Shown: positions 44,404 through 52,804, counted from the stretch's first letter. The stretch: DNA of 64,000 nt from Maricaulis sp017643475 (GCF_047123815.1 NZ_CP138920.1:3038001-3102000), one strand, 5' to 3'. Notes: generated by a model from the letters alone, not told the origin. Numbers and translations are program-made.

Positions 44404-44465
44404 TCCGGATCGCCTGTGAGGCGTAAGGCCTCGACAGCGCCACAATCACTGGACAGCTTGGTGTC

Positions 44466-44972
44466 ATGATGCGTTTTTCGACCGGAATTCTCGCCGCCTC
44501 GCTGTTATCTTCAGTTTCGTTGGCACAAGATCCTGCAGACCTGCTGCGGGCGGATGATCCCAACGCGGTTGATCCGGAAGCGGAACAGATCGACCCGCGC
44601 CTTCTGGGCGATTACGAGCTGTCCAGCGAGCCAGGTGACGTTGTCGTTTTGCGTGGTCTCGACAAGGTGACGGCGCGCACGCGTGATTTCGAGATTGCTA
44701 TCGGTGAGAGCTATGAATTCGGCGCGCTCATTGTGACGGCGCAATATTGCCGCCGCCGCCCGCCGGAAGAAACGCCGGAAACCTACGCTTTCCTCCAGAT
44801 CCAGGATCGCCGCACGGACGGTTTTGGAGTGGATACGGAAGGTGAGACCATCTTCTCCGGCTGGATGTTTGGCTCACGCCCGGCACAGAACCCGCTGGAA
44901 CACCCTGTTTATGATGTCTGGGTGCTTGATTGCAGAACGTCGGATGCCGACGTATCTGCGGGCATCGAGTAG
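44466..44972 (+). CDS. Secreted DUF2155 family protein
   Basis: A 168-residue alphaproteobacterial protein with a signal peptide (about 1-20, ending VSLA). It carries the family pattern: LRGLDKVTARTRDFEIAIGE, an internal Cys in TAQYCRRRPPEETPETYAF, and FSGWMFGSRPAQNPLEHPVY followed by DVWVLDC. The two cysteines may form a disulfide. The function is unknown. Two adjacent ATGs (44466, 44469) are possible starts. Its last 64 bases overlap the 3' end of aat on the other strand, an unusually long convergent overlap. Confidence 0.88.
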   Translation: MMRFSTGILAASLLSSVSLAQDPADLLRADDPNAVDPEAEQIDPRLLGDYELSSEPGDVVVLRGLDKVTARTRDFEIAIGESYEFGALIVTAQYCRRRPPEETPETYAFLQIQDRRTDGFGVDTEGETIFSGWMFGSRPAQNPLEHPVYDVWVLDCRTSDADVSAGIE

Positions 44973-45559
44973 AAATCTCCCACACCTTCCAGCGCTGCGG
45001 TCAGTCGCTCGTGATACTGCTCGCGGGTAATCGTCACCACGCCCAGCGTTTCCAGGTGCTCAGTCGTGAATTGTGTGTCCAGCAGGGTGTAGCCACCCGC
45101 TCTCAGGCGCGCGACAAGGTAGACCAGGGCGATCTTTGAAGCGTCAGTTGCCCGGCTGAACATGCTCTCGCCGAAAAAGGCGCGGCCGAGGGAAACGCCA
45201 TAAAGCCCGCCCACCAGCTCATCATCCTGCCAGGCCTCGACCGAATGGGCGTAACCATCCCGTCTCAGTTCTGAGTACAGGCCAAATATCCCGTCATTGA
45301 TCCAGGTTTCCTCGCGCCCGGGCGCAGGTGTCGCGCAGGCTTCGACGACGCGCTGGAACGCCGTGTCGAAAGTGATGCGATAGGGTTGCTGTTTGACCTT
45401 GCGCTTTAAACGCTTGGAGACGTGCAGCCCGTTGAGGGGCAGCACGCCGCGTTCATCGGGATCAAGCAGATAGATGCGCGGGTCATCGCGCGAGTCCGCC
45501 ATTGGGAAGACACCGCGCGCATAACAGTCGAGCAGTTCGGCTGTGCCGAAGACCCGCAT
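44909..45559 (-). CDS. aat: Leucyl/phenylalanyl-tRNA-protein transferase
   Basis: Aat adds Leu or Phe to proteins with N-terminal Lys or Arg and so marks them for ClpS-ClpAP degradation. The 216-residue protein has ELLDCYARGVFPMADSRDD, the GLHVSKRLKRKV region, EETWINDGIFGLYSELRRDG, and LVGGLYGVSLGRAFFGESMF, the core of the family. LLDTQFTTEHLETLGVVTI also fits. The C-terminal 15-20 residues are polar and poorly conserved; they lie in the part overlapping the DUF2155 gene. It follows accC by 21 bases on the same strand. Confidence 0.96.
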   Translation of the reverse strand: MRVFGTAELLDCYARGVFPMADSRDDPRIYLLDPDERGVLPLNGLHVSKRLKRKVKQQPYRITFDTAFQRVVEACATPAPGREETWINDGIFGLYSELRRDGYAHSVEAWQDDELVGGLYGVSLGRAFFGESMFSRATDASKIALVYLVARLRAGGYTLLDTQFTTEHLETLGVVTITREQYHERLTAALEGVGDFYSMPADTSASDVLQSSTQTS

Positions 45560-45580
45560 CGCATCCTTTCCGGCGTTTGC

Positions 45581-46921
45581 CTAGCGGTCAGCCAGCCAGT
45601 CTTCCAGCCAGCGGATATGGTAGTCGCCATTCACAAATTCGGCCTCTTCAAGCAGGTCCAGGAAGAGCGGGGTCGTGGTTTCAACACCGCCGACAACCAT
45701 TTCCTCCAGCGACCGGCGAAGGCGCAGCAGGGCTTCTTCGCGGGTACGGCCATGGACGATCAGCTTGCCGATCAGGCTGTCATAATAGGGCGGAATGGAG
45801 TAGCCGGCATAGAGGGCACTATCTAGGCGCACGCCCAGACCACCTGGTGCATGGAAATCCGTGACCTTGCCCGGAGACGGCGCAAAGGTTTTCGGATTCT
45901 CGGCATTGATCCGGCATTCGATCGCCCAGCCTCGGAACTTGATGTCCTCCTGGGTGATCTCCAGCGGCGCACCGTCAGCAACGCGGATCTGTTCGCGCAC
46001 CAGGTCGATACCGGTGATCATTTCGGTGACCGGATGTTCCACCTGCAGGCGGGTATTCATCTCGATGAAATAGAATTCGCCGTCTTCCCACAGGAATTCG
46101 ATCGTGCCCACACCGCGATAACCGATGGCACCGATGGCCTTGGACACGGTTTCACCGATCTTGGCGCGATCTTCCGCGTTCAGTGCCGGTGAGGGGGCTT
46201 CCTCGAGGATTTTCTGGTGGCGACGCTGCAGCGAACAATCGCGCTCGCCCAGGTGCACGACATTGCCATGCGTGTCAGCCAGGATCTGGATCTCGATATG
46301 GCGCGGGCGACCGAGATATTTCTCGATATAGACCGTGCCGTCACCAAACGCCGCCGCGGCTTCGGTCGAGGCGGTATCCATGGCTTCTTTCAGGTCCGCA
46401 GCGGTCTCGGCGACCTTCATGCCGCGGCCACCACCACCCGATGCCGCCTTGATGAGGACCGGATAGCCGATCTTCTCGGCGATCGGGATCGCCTCTTCAT
46501 AGGTGGCGACGCCGCCCTCAGAACCGGGCACGACGGGGATGCCGGCGTCCATGACGGTTTGCTTGGCGGTGATCTTGTCACCCATGATGCGGATATGGTC
46601 TGCCGTCGGGCCGATGAAGGTGAAGCCGTGGGCTTCAACGATCTCGGCGAAACGCGCGTTCTCCGACAGGAAGCCGTAACCCGGGTGGATGGCCTGGGCG
46701 CCGGTCACTTCTGCCGCCGCGATAATGGCGGGAACGTTCAGATAGCTCTTGCCGGCCGGCGGCGGGCCGACACACACGCTCTCGTCAGCGAGGCGGACAT
46801 GCATCGCGTCGGCATCGGCTTCGGAATGGATAGCCACCGTACGGATGCCCATCTCGCGGCAGGCGCGGTGGACACGAAGAGCAATTTCGCCGCGATTGGC
46901 GATCAGGATTTTGTCAAACAT
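45581..46921 (-). CDS. accC: Acetyl-CoA carboxylase, biotin carboxylase subunit
   Basis: AccC carboxylates the biotin of AccB with bicarbonate and ATP, the first half-reaction of acetyl-CoA carboxylase. The 446-residue protein opens with FDKILIANRGEIALRVHRAC. The ATP-grasp lid KAASGGGGRGMKVA, the HIEIQILADTHGNVVHLGER segment and the active-site EMNTRLQVEHPVTE are intact. It lies 27 bases downstream of accB on the same strand, and aat follows, so the unit is aroQ-accB-accC-aat. Confidence 0.98.
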   Translation of the reverse strand: MFDKILIANRGEIALRVHRACREMGIRTVAIHSEADADAMHVRLADESVCVGPPPAGKSYLNVPAIIAAAEVTGAQAIHPGYGFLSENARFAEIVEAHGFTFIGPTADHIRIMGDKITAKQTVMDAGIPVVPGSEGGVATYEEAIPIAEKIGYPVLIKAASGGGGRGMKVAETAADLKEAMDTASTEAAAAFGDGTVYIEKYLGRPRHIEIQILADTHGNVVHLGERDCSLQRRHQKILEEAPSPALNAEDRAKIGETVSKAIGAIGYRGVGTIEFLWEDGEFYFIEMNTRLQVEHPVTEMITGIDLVREQIRVADGAPLEITQEDIKFRGWAIECRINAENPKTFAPSPGKVTDFHAPGGLGVRLDSALYAGYSIPPYYDSLIGKLIVHGRTREEALLRLRRSLEEMVVGGVETTTPLFLDLLEEAEFVNGDYHIRWLEDWLADR

Positions 46922-46948
46922 GGGCGCGCTCGCAAAAGGGGTGAGCGA

Positions 46949-47458
46949 TTAGACGAGAATGAAAAGCGGTTCGCCGTATTCGACCGGCTGGCCGTCTTCC
47001 ACGAGAAGTTCCGCGATCTTGCCGGACTTTTCCGCCGTAATCGGGTTGAAGGTCTTCATGGCTTCCACCAGCAGGATGGTGTCGCCCTGTTTCACATTAT
47101 CGCCGACCTTGACGAAATTCTCGCTGTCCGGGTTCGGCTTGAGATAGGCCGTGCCGACCATCGGTGAGGTGACGACGCCCGGATGCGCGGACATGTCAGC
47201 CGTGTCCTGGGCAGCCGGGGTTTCCGGCGGGCTGGCCGGCACTGCAGCCGGAGCGGCGGCAGGGGCAGGTGCAGCTGCGACGGGTGCGGCGGCGACGGTC
47301 TGGACGACCGGGGCAGCAGTGATTTCACGCGCGATGCGCAGCTTGAGCTCACCGTGCTCCACTTCGATTTCAGTCAGTTCCTTGTCACGCAGGATCTTCG
47401 CGAGATCACGAACTAGGCGGGTATCAAGCGGTGCACCGGTTTGGGAATCAGAACTCAT
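46949..47458 (-). CDS. accB: Biotin carboxyl carrier protein of acetyl-CoA carboxylase
   Basis: A 169-residue carrier protein. An N-terminal domain (about 1-50) is followed by a long Ala/Pro-rich linker (about 51-85) and the biotinyl domain. The biotin-accepting Lys135 lies in the conserved VEAMKTFNPI motif. The length and layout are normal for AccB. It lies between aroQ (20-base gap) and accC (27-base gap), the common proteobacterial arrangement, so carrier and carboxylase are made together. Confidence 0.98.
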   Translation of the reverse strand: MSSDSQTGAPLDTRLVRDLAKILRDKELTEIEVEHGELKLRIAREITAAPVVQTVAAAPVAAAPAPAAAPAAVPASPPETPAAQDTADMSAHPGVVTSPMVGTAYLKPNPDSENFVKVGDNVKQGDTILLVEAMKTFNPITAEKSGKIAELLVEDGQPVEYGEPLFILV

Positions 47459-47478
47459 GGAATGGGCCTTTGATTGTC

Positions 47479-47919
47479 TCAGGTGTTCAGGCTTTGAACA
47501 GCGGCATCGATCCCCAGCAAGTAACTAGCCAGACCGAAACCGGTAATACTGCCCTTTGCAGCAGCGGCAATGAAGGATTGGTGTCTGAACTCTTCACGGG
47601 CTGCCGTTTGGGACAAGTGAACTTCGATGACGGGAGGTTCTATAGCGCGAACAGCGTCATGCAAAGCGATTGATGTATGTGTGTATGCACCGGGATTGAT
47701 GACCACAGCACTGCCGTTGACGTTGGCGTCATGCAGCCAGTCGATCAGCTGTCCCTCGTGATTGGATTGAAAGAAGGCGACGGGCATCCCAGATTTGCCG
47801 GCGTGAGCCTCACAGGCCTCGCGAATCTGGTCCAGTGTCAGCGCGCCATAGATTTCCGGCTCGCGCGTGCCCAGCAAATTGAGGTTGGGCCCGTTGATGA
47901 TGTAGATCGGTTTCGTCAT
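47479..47919 (-). CDS. aroQ: 3-dehydroquinate dehydratase, type II
   Basis: AroQ removes water from 3-dehydroquinate in the shikimate pathway. The 146-residue protein has the type II layout: IYIINGPNLNLLGTREPEIY (catalytic Tyr in the following segment), FQSNHEGQLIDWLHDA, INPGAYTHTSIALHDAV and the lid region VIEVHLSQTAAREEFRHQSF. It is the first gene of the leftward aroQ-accB-accC-aat unit; aroQ-accB-accC is a common proteobacterial order. It is divergent from thiS over about 60 bases. Confidence 0.97.
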   Translation of the reverse strand: MTKPIYIINGPNLNLLGTREPEIYGALTLDQIREACEAHAGKSGMPVAFFQSNHEGQLIDWLHDANVNGSAVVINPGAYTHTSIALHDAVRAIEPPVIEVHLSQTAAREEFRHQSFIAAAAKGSITGFGLASYLLGIDAAVQSLNT

Positions 47920-47978
47920 GGCCTTGCAAATCAGCGTGGGGAAGTTCTACGACGTGTCTGAACGGTGACACAAGCGAA

Positions 47979-48194
47979 GTGAGCGGTGACGTGATCGAAT
48001 TGACGGTGAATGGCGAGACTAAATCGGTGAATACCGGCCTGTCGGTCGCTGGCCTGCTTGAGGAATTGCAGATCAATGGCCGCAAGGTGGCGGTGGAACG
48101 CAATCTCGAAATCGTCCCCAAATCGCTCTATGCGGATACACAATTGGAATCAGGCGACCGGCTGGAAATCGTCGCCTTTGTCGGAGGTGGATAA
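47979..48194 (+). CDS. thiS: Thiamine-biosynthesis sulfur carrier ThiS
   Basis: A 71-residue ubiquitin-like protein whose C-terminal Gly-Gly is activated as a thiocarboxylate that donates sulfur to the thiazole ring. The C-terminus VAFVGGG ends with the required glycines, and NGETKSVNTGLSVAGLLEEL fits the fold. There is no ATG; the start is a GTG at 47979, or GTG 47991. It lies immediately before thiG. I see no TPP riboswitch in the short gap upstream. Confidence 0.9.
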   Translation: MSGDVIELTVNGETKSVNTGLSVAGLLEELQINGRKVAVERNLEIVPKSLYADTQLESGDRLEIVAFVGGG

Positions 48195-48998
48195 ATGGAT
48201 GACGCGATGACCCTGGACAAAACCATCGAGGACAAGCCGCTGGTCGTGGCCGGGCGGACGTTCAATTCCCGCCTCATCATCGGCACCGGCAAGTACGAGA
48301 CCTATGCCCAGAACGCCGAGGCGCTGAAGGCTTCCGGTGCCGAGATGATCACCGTCGCTGTGCGCCGGGTGAACCTGTCCAATCCGGACGAGCCGCGCCT
48401 GGTCGATTTCATTTCGCCGGACGACTACACTTATCTGCCCAATACGGCGGGCTGTTTCACTGGAGAAGACGCAGTGCGCACCCTGCGCCTGGCGCGTGAG
48501 GCGGGCGGCTGGAACCTGGTCAAGCTGGAGGTCCTGTCCGACCCGAAACACCTCTATCCGGACATGGCGGAGACCCTGCGGTCTGCCGAACTCCTGATCA
48601 AGGACGGGTTCGACGTCATGGTCTATTGCTCTGATGATCCGGTCTACGCAAAGAAGCTGGAAGAGATCGGCTGTTGCGCCATCATGCCGCTCGGCGCGCC
48701 GATCGGCTCCGGTCTGGGCATCCAGAACCCGGTCAATATCCGCCTCATCATCGAGCAGACCAGCGTTCCGGTGATTGTCGATGCAGGTGTCGGTACCGCG
48801 TCAGATGCGGCTGTCGCGATGGAGCTGGGCTGTGACGGCGTTCTTATGAACACCGCCATCGCCGAGGCACGAGACCCGATCCGCATGGCACAGGCCATGA
48901 AACACGCCGTTATCGGCGGCCGTGAAGCCTATCTGGCCGGACGTATGCCGAAAAAACGTTATGCCGATCCATCGAGCCCGCTGAGTGGTTTGATCTAG
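48195..48998 (+). CDS. thiG: Thiazole synthase ThiG
   Basis: ThiG forms the thiazole phosphate of thiamine from deoxyxylulose 5-phosphate, the ThiS thiocarboxylate and dehydroglycine. The 267-residue TIM barrel has FNSRLIIGTGKYETYAQNAE at the start. The Schiff-base Lys lies in LVKLEVLSDPKHLYPD, and VDAGVGTASDAAVAMELGCD is the conserved loop. GGAGGTGG just before the ATG at 48195 supports this start; a Met at 48210 is the alternative. It abuts the thiS stop and is followed by a strong bidirectional terminator. Confidence 0.97.
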   Translation: MDDAMTLDKTIEDKPLVVAGRTFNSRLIIGTGKYETYAQNAEALKASGAEMITVAVRRVNLSNPDEPRLVDFISPDDYTYLPNTAGCFTGEDAVRTLRLAREAGGWNLVKLEVLSDPKHLYPDMAETLRSAELLIKDGFDVMVYCSDDPVYAKKLEEIGCCAIMPLGAPIGSGLGIQNPVNIRLIIEQTSVPVIVDAGVGTASDAAVAMELGCDGVLMNTAIAEARDPIRMAQAMKHAVIGGREAYLAGRMPKKRYADPSSPLSGLI

Positions 48999-49008
48999 AA
49001 TCAAAAAA

Positions 49009-49033
49009 AGCCCGGGTTTTGATCCGGGCTTTT
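49009..49033. terminator. Bidirectional terminator between thiG and the DsbA-like gene
   Basis: AGCCCGG pairs with CCGGGCT around an eight-base loop. It has an A run on its left side and a T run on its right, so it can end both the rightward thiG and the leftward DsbA-like transcript. Confidence 0.9.
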
Positions 49034-49052
49034 CGTAGGTCCCAAAAATCGC

Positions 49053-49796
49053 CTACCCCGCCAGGGCGGCCTGAAGCGCTTGTTCCAGGCCCAGCTCATT
49101 GGCGCCCGGGATAACGCGGCCATCCACGATGAAGAAGGGCGTGCCGGTAACGCCCATGACCTGACCGAGCGTGCGGACCTCGCCGATCTGGGCCATCAGG
49201 GCCGGGTCCTGCATGTCTTCACGCATCTGGGCGACATCCACGCCGGCCATCTGCGCCAGGCTGTCGATCCGGCCCGACGGAAGGGGGCCGGAGGCTGTAA
49301 TCATCTCGTGGTGGAAAGCGCGATAGACGTCTTCGCCCTGGCGCAGGGCGGCGAGAGCCGCCCGGGCCGCTTCGATCGAGTCGGAGCCGAGCACCGGGTA
49401 TTCCTTGAAAATAATCTGGACACGGTCGCCATAACGCTCCGTCGCGCTGTCGAGCCATTCCGCGGCGATGCGGCAGTAAGAGCATTTGTAGTCGACAAAC
49501 TCGACGATGATGATATCGGCATCATCCGGGCCGATCCGCGCATCGCGGGGATCGCCGTAGATGGCGTCATGATTGGCTTCAATAGCCGTATAGAAGCTGC
49601 GCATTTCGCGATCGCGGGCGCGACGTTGCAGTTCGATCAGGGCTTCCTCGATGATCTCTGGATTGGAGAGGATGTATTCGCGAACCAGTTCGCGGACTTC
49701 ATCCCGCTCGGGCTCGGTCAGCTGTGCATCGGCAGGCGCCTGCTGGCAGCCGAGCAGGAATGCGGCAGCAGCAAGCAAGGCAATAACGCGTGTCAT
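49053..49796 (-). CDS. DsbA-family thiol oxidoreductase, lipoprotein
   Basis: A 247-residue protein with a lipoprotein signal peptide (lipobox LLGC; modified Cys17). A helical segment (about 27-75) is followed by a thioredoxin fold with active site CSYC (105-108, in EFVDYKCSYCRIAAE) and the cis-Pro motif VTGTPFFIVDG. The layout matches DsbA-like or ScsC/BdbD-type oxidoreductases that act on exported proteins. Lipid anchoring is predicted from sequence only. It is divergent from the SDR gene and converges with thiG across a shared terminator. Confidence 0.88.
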   Translation of the reverse strand: MTRVIALLAAAAFLLGCQQAPADAQLTEPERDEVRELVREYILSNPEIIEEALIELQRRARDREMRSFYTAIEANHDAIYGDPRDARIGPDDADIIIVEFVDYKCSYCRIAAEWLDSATERYGDRVQIIFKEYPVLGSDSIEAARAALAALRQGEDVYRAFHHEMITASGPLPSGRIDSLAQMAGVDVAQMREDMQDPALMAQIGEVRTLGQVMGVTGTPFFIVDGRVIPGANELGLEQALQAALAG

Positions 49797-49884
49797 CGAT
49801 CAGACCCCATAAGTTAACCCGGACACCATGTAGACGACGCTCAGGGCCGGGGCGAGGGGGCGAGCACTAAATTCACAGTCAAGT

Positions 49885-49916
49885 CGATGTTACCACTGGG
49901 CGAAGGGTGAACATCG
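49885..49916. repeat. Inverted repeat upstream of the SDR gene
   Basis: CGATGTT (49885-49891) and AACATCG (49910-49916) form a perfect 7-bp inverted repeat about 50 bases before the SDR start. It could be an operator half-site pair or part of a 5' leader hairpin; no regulator is encoded next to it. Confidence 0.35.
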
Positions 49917-49963
49917 CCCTAAGCTTTCTCCAGTGCAAAAGAACACCATTAAGGGGAGATAGC

Positions 49964-50707
49964 ATGAGCACACGGTTGGCCGGTAAGACGGCATTGGTCA
50001 CGGGCGGTAGCCGCGGTATCGGCGCAGCGATTGCCAAGGCGTATGCAGCAGAGGGCGCTGATGTCGCGCTGAGCTATGGCGGGTCAAAGGCCGCGGCGGA
50101 AGCCGTCGCCGAAGAGATCCGCGGCATGGGTCGAAAGGCTGAGGCCATTCACTGTGATGCCGCACAGGCGGGCGCAACAGACAAGCTGGTCCGCGGCGTG
50201 GTGGAAAGCTTCGGCAAGCTGGATATCCTGGTCAACAACGCCGGGGTCTACCCGCTGACGACGATCGCCAAATGCTCCGACGAAGAGTGGGAACGCACCA
50301 TGGCGATCAATCTGCGCGCGCCGTTCGAAGCCTTCCGCGCAGCTTATGAAGTCATGGAGCATGGCGGCTCCATCATCACCATTGGTTCAGTTGCAGCCGA
50401 AGCGGTCATGGCGCCGGGCATTGCGGTCTATTCCGCGTCCAAGTCCGGTGTTCAGCTGCTGGCTCGCGGCGCCGCGCGCGAGCTGGGCCGCAAACAGATC
50501 CGTTCCAATGTCATCCAGCCCGGTCCGATCGACACCGACATGAACCCGGCCGATGGCGACAAGGCGGACTTCCAGAAGATGATGGTCCCGATCGGTCGTT
50601 ACGGCACGGTCGAGGAGATCTCGTCCCTCGCGACCTTCCTGGCGTCCGACGAGAGCTCCTACGTCAATGCGGCGGTCATCAATGCTGATGGCGGGATGAA
50701 TAGCTAG
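49964..50707 (+). CDS. Short-chain dehydrogenase/reductase
   Basis: A 247-residue NAD(P)-dependent oxidoreductase of the classical SDR type. It has the nucleotide-binding TGGSRGIGAAIAKAYA, the NNAG motif in LVNNAGVYPL, the catalytic Ser in ITIGSVAAE and the YSASK pair. The C-terminal SSYVNAAVINADGGMNS is typical. The substrate is unknown; FabG-like function is possible but it is not in a fatty-acid operon. AAGGGGAG before the ATG at 49964 supports this start over 49907. A membrane-protein gene follows by 9 bases. Confidence 0.9.
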   Translation: MSTRLAGKTALVTGGSRGIGAAIAKAYAAEGADVALSYGGSKAAAEAVAEEIRGMGRKAEAIHCDAAQAGATDKLVRGVVESFGKLDILVNNAGVYPLTTIAKCSDEEWERTMAINLRAPFEAFRAAYEVMEHGGSIITIGSVAAEAVMAPGIAVYSASKSGVQLLARGAARELGRKQIRSNVIQPGPIDTDMNPADGDKADFQKMMVPIGRYGTVEEISSLATFLASDESSYVNAAVINADGGMNS

Positions 50708-50716
50708 GGCAAATAG

Positions 50717-51211
50717 TTGGACCTGACCAAACACCCCATTCTTGTAAGTGCCGCCATGCCTGTCGGATTGATCATTCGCGTGGCACTGGAAGCATCTGGG
50801 CAGGTTGAAAGTGCGGTAGCGGTCGGGCTTGTTGGGGTCGCTATTGCATTGGTCTTTATGGCGCAGGTGTTCGTTCGCTCGAATGGACACCTGTCGTCGC
50901 CACTGCCGGGGGGCTTCGTGAAAATTGGCCTGGCAGCTTGGCCTCTGATGGTCTTCGCTCTGGTCTCGTCAGAGGTCTTTAAACCCGAGCAGGCCTATTT
51001 GATTGAAGCCTTGTCAGCGGGATTGGTATTTCTCGCTGTTCTCTTGTTGAGCGGTTTCGCCGCCATGGCGCTGGAACGCGCGGAGAAGGGTTTGGCGAAC
51101 CCTTTTGCGGTCGCAGGAACGATGCTCCAGCTCTTCTTCCAGCCATTTTGCGCCGTGCGCGTTTGCCATCGCCTGCAAACCCTCGATGCGCCCGCTGTCT
51201 GGTGGAAGTAA
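50717..51211 (+). CDS. Small inner-membrane protein of unknown function
   Basis: A 164-residue protein with about four hydrophobic segments (LIIRVALEASG, AVAVGLVGVAIALVFMAQVF, VKIGLAAWPLMVFALVSS, LSAGLVFLAVLLLSGFAAM). I do not recognise a family. The frame starts with TTG at 50717, 9 bases after the SDR stop; an ATG at 50756 is an alternative. The C-terminal 35 residues are less hydrophobic and end just before the intergenic repeat at 51240, so the 3' end of the gene may have been altered by it. Probably co-transcribed with the SDR gene. Confidence 0.6.
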   Translation: MDLTKHPILVSAAMPVGLIIRVALEASGQVESAVAVGLVGVAIALVFMAQVFVRSNGHLSSPLPGGFVKIGLAAWPLMVFALVSSEVFKPEQAYLIEALSAGLVFLAVLLLSGFAAMALERAEKGLANPFAVAGTMLQLFFQPFCAVRVCHRLQTLDAPAVWWK

Positions 51212-51239
51212 AGAATTGAGCGGTGACACGTTCATCCTT

Positions 51240-51370
51240 CTCCCCTGTCCCCTCGGGGAAAGTGCCCCGAAGGGGCGATGAGTGGCACGGATTTTCCCTG
51301 GCGCAGCTTTCGCTGCGCACCCGTCTCCCCTCGCTTCGCTCGAACCTCTCCCTCGAGAGGGAGAGGGATG
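51240..51370. repeat. Palindrome-rich intergenic repeat element
   Basis: Three hairpins follow one another: CCCCTCGGGG with CCCCGAAGGGG (51250-51275), GCGCAGCTTTCGCTGCGC (51301-51318), and a perfect 10-bp stem CCTCTCCCTC/GAGGGAGAGG (51345-51366). The wording (CTTCTCCCC, CCCCGAAGGGG, TCGCTTCGCTCG) resembles REP-like or MITE-like elements dispersed in many alphaproteobacterial genomes. It fills the space between two convergent genes. Confidence 0.65.
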
Positions 51371-51378
51371 GCGTCGTG

Positions 51379-51840
51379 TCACTCCACTTCGAACACGCCA
51401 TCGACTTCGACAGCCGCGCCGAGCGGCAGGACCGGACAGGACACCGCTGAACGCGCGTGGCGGCCGGCATCGCCGAACACTTCGACCATCAGGTCGGAAC
51501 AGCCATTGATGACTTGCGGGATGTCGGTGAAATCGGCGGTCGCAGCAACAAACCCGCCCAGTTTCACCACGCGTTTCACACGGGAAAGGTCACCCTCACA
51601 GGCGGCCTTGAGCTGGGAGATCAGGTTGATGGCGCACAGACGCGCCGCGGCCTGACCCGCAGCGATATCCATATCGCCGCCCAGCGTGCCCTTCACCAGA
51701 CCTTCAGCGCCAATCGAAACCTGGCCAGAGATGAAGACCTGGTTGCCGGTGCGCACGAACGGAACGTAATTGGCGACCGGGGCAACCGGTTCGGGCAGGG
51801 CGATACCGAGGTCGGCAAGGCGGGTGTCGATGGCGGACAT
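51379..51840 (-). CDS. RidA/YjgF-family protein
   Basis: A 153-residue member of the RidA superfamily, which hydrolyses reactive enamine/imine intermediates from PLP enzymes. It belongs to the longer YjgF-like branch: ALPEPVAPVANYVPFVRTGN, VFISGQVSIGAEG and LCAINLISQLKAACEGDL. The Arg of the active site should lie in the C-terminal GRHARSAVSCPVLPLGAAVE. GGAGA supports the ATG at 51840 over 51858. It is divergent from the alpha/beta-hydrolase gene. The physiological substrate is not known for this branch. Confidence 0.9.
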   Translation of the reverse strand: MSAIDTRLADLGIALPEPVAPVANYVPFVRTGNQVFISGQVSIGAEGLVKGTLGGDMDIAAGQAAARLCAINLISQLKAACEGDLSRVKRVVKLGGFVAATADFTDIPQVINGCSDLMVEVFGDAGRHARSAVSCPVLPLGAAVEVDGVFEVE

Positions 51841-51943
51841 GGGACTCTCCATTGGCATTGTTGCCCCCGCTTTAGGTCAGGCATGCGGCCCATGCAATCG
51901 TGAAGCTTGACCTGACGCGAACGTAAATGGGCATGCTGGTCTC

Positions 51944-52804
51944 ATGGTCCCGATTCACGAACACGAATTCTACCTGCCAGCGCGAGACGGCTACATGCTG
52001 TCCGCCCGCAGTATTCTGCTGGAGAACGCCCGGGCAACGGTGCTGATCTCGTCGGGAACCGGTTTCCCCAAGGAACTCTATGCGCGGATGGCCCGTTTTG
52101 GCGCTGAGCGCGGCTATGCGGCCCTGATCTATGATTATCGCGGTATCGCTGGATCCGCCCCGGAGCAGATGCGCGGCTTTGATGCTGACATCATGGATTG
52201 GGCGCGCTTGGACTTTCCTGCGGCGCTGGATGCAGCCGAAGCGCTGGCACCCGGCAAACCGCTGTTTACGCTGGGCCACTCGGTCGGCGCTCACCTGCTG
52301 GGTTTTGCGGACAATGCGCACAAGGCGAAGGCGCACGGTTTCGTCACCGCCGGGACCGGCTATCACGGGGCTCATGAGCCCGGCTATCGACACAAGGCGC
52401 TGTTATTCTGGTGGGCTTATGGTCCTTTCATGCTGGCCTTGCACAATCACATCCCGGCCGGTGGCTTGTGGACCGGAACGGCCTTGCCGCGTGATGTCTT
52501 CACCCAATGGCGTCAATGGTCCCAGAGGCCCGGTTATTTCACGGAATTCTATGAAGAACTGGGCGAACACGGGTTCGACAGGATATCCGCGCCCATCCGA
52601 GACTGGACCTTCACCGACGACCAGCTCTGTTCCCGGCGTTCTGCCGATGATCTCCTGAGCTTCTACACCGCCGCGCCGACCGAACAGCTACGCCTTGACC
52701 CGGCAGAGCTCGGGGCAAAACGAATTGACCATCATGGCGCTTTCAGTCGCTCCGCGAAGGCGTTCTGGAGCCTGCCGTATGACTGGTTTGACGGGTATCT
52801 TTAG
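51944..52804 (+). CDS. Alpha/beta-hydrolase of unknown specificity
   Basis: A 286-residue cytosolic protein with the hydrolase fold. The nucleophile elbow GHSVG holds Ser113 (FTLGHSVGAHLLGF), the oxyanion region is STGTGFP-like in LISSGTGFPKELY, and a C-terminal IDHHGAFS segment could hold the catalytic His. The Tyr-rich YDYRGIAGSAPEQM loop is typical of the YheT/serine-aminopeptidase-like subgroup. It is not fused to another domain. Its 3' end overlaps dinB by 62 bases on the other strand. Confidence 0.85.
   Translation: MVPIHEHEFYLPARDGYMLSARSILLENARATVLISSGTGFPKELYARMARFGAERGYAALIYDYRGIAGSAPEQMRGFDADIMDWARLDFPAALDAAEALAPGKPLFTLGHSVGAHLLGFADNAHKAKAHGFVTAGTGYHGAHEPGYRHKALLFWWAYGPFMLALHNHIPAGGLWTGTALPRDVFTQWRQWSQRPGYFTEFYEELGEHGFDRISAPIRDWTFTDDQLCSRRSADDLLSFYTAAPTEQLRLDPAELGAKRIDHHGAFSRSAKAFWSLPYDWFDGYL

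Noticed and set aside
46217..47167. A 316-codon frame antisense to accC and accB
   Set aside because: Spans two secure genes on the other strand and shows no motif.
47920..47978. TPP riboswitch before thiS-thiG
   Set aside because: The gap is about 60 bases and lacks the conserved CTGAGA-type core, so no riboswitch fits in it.
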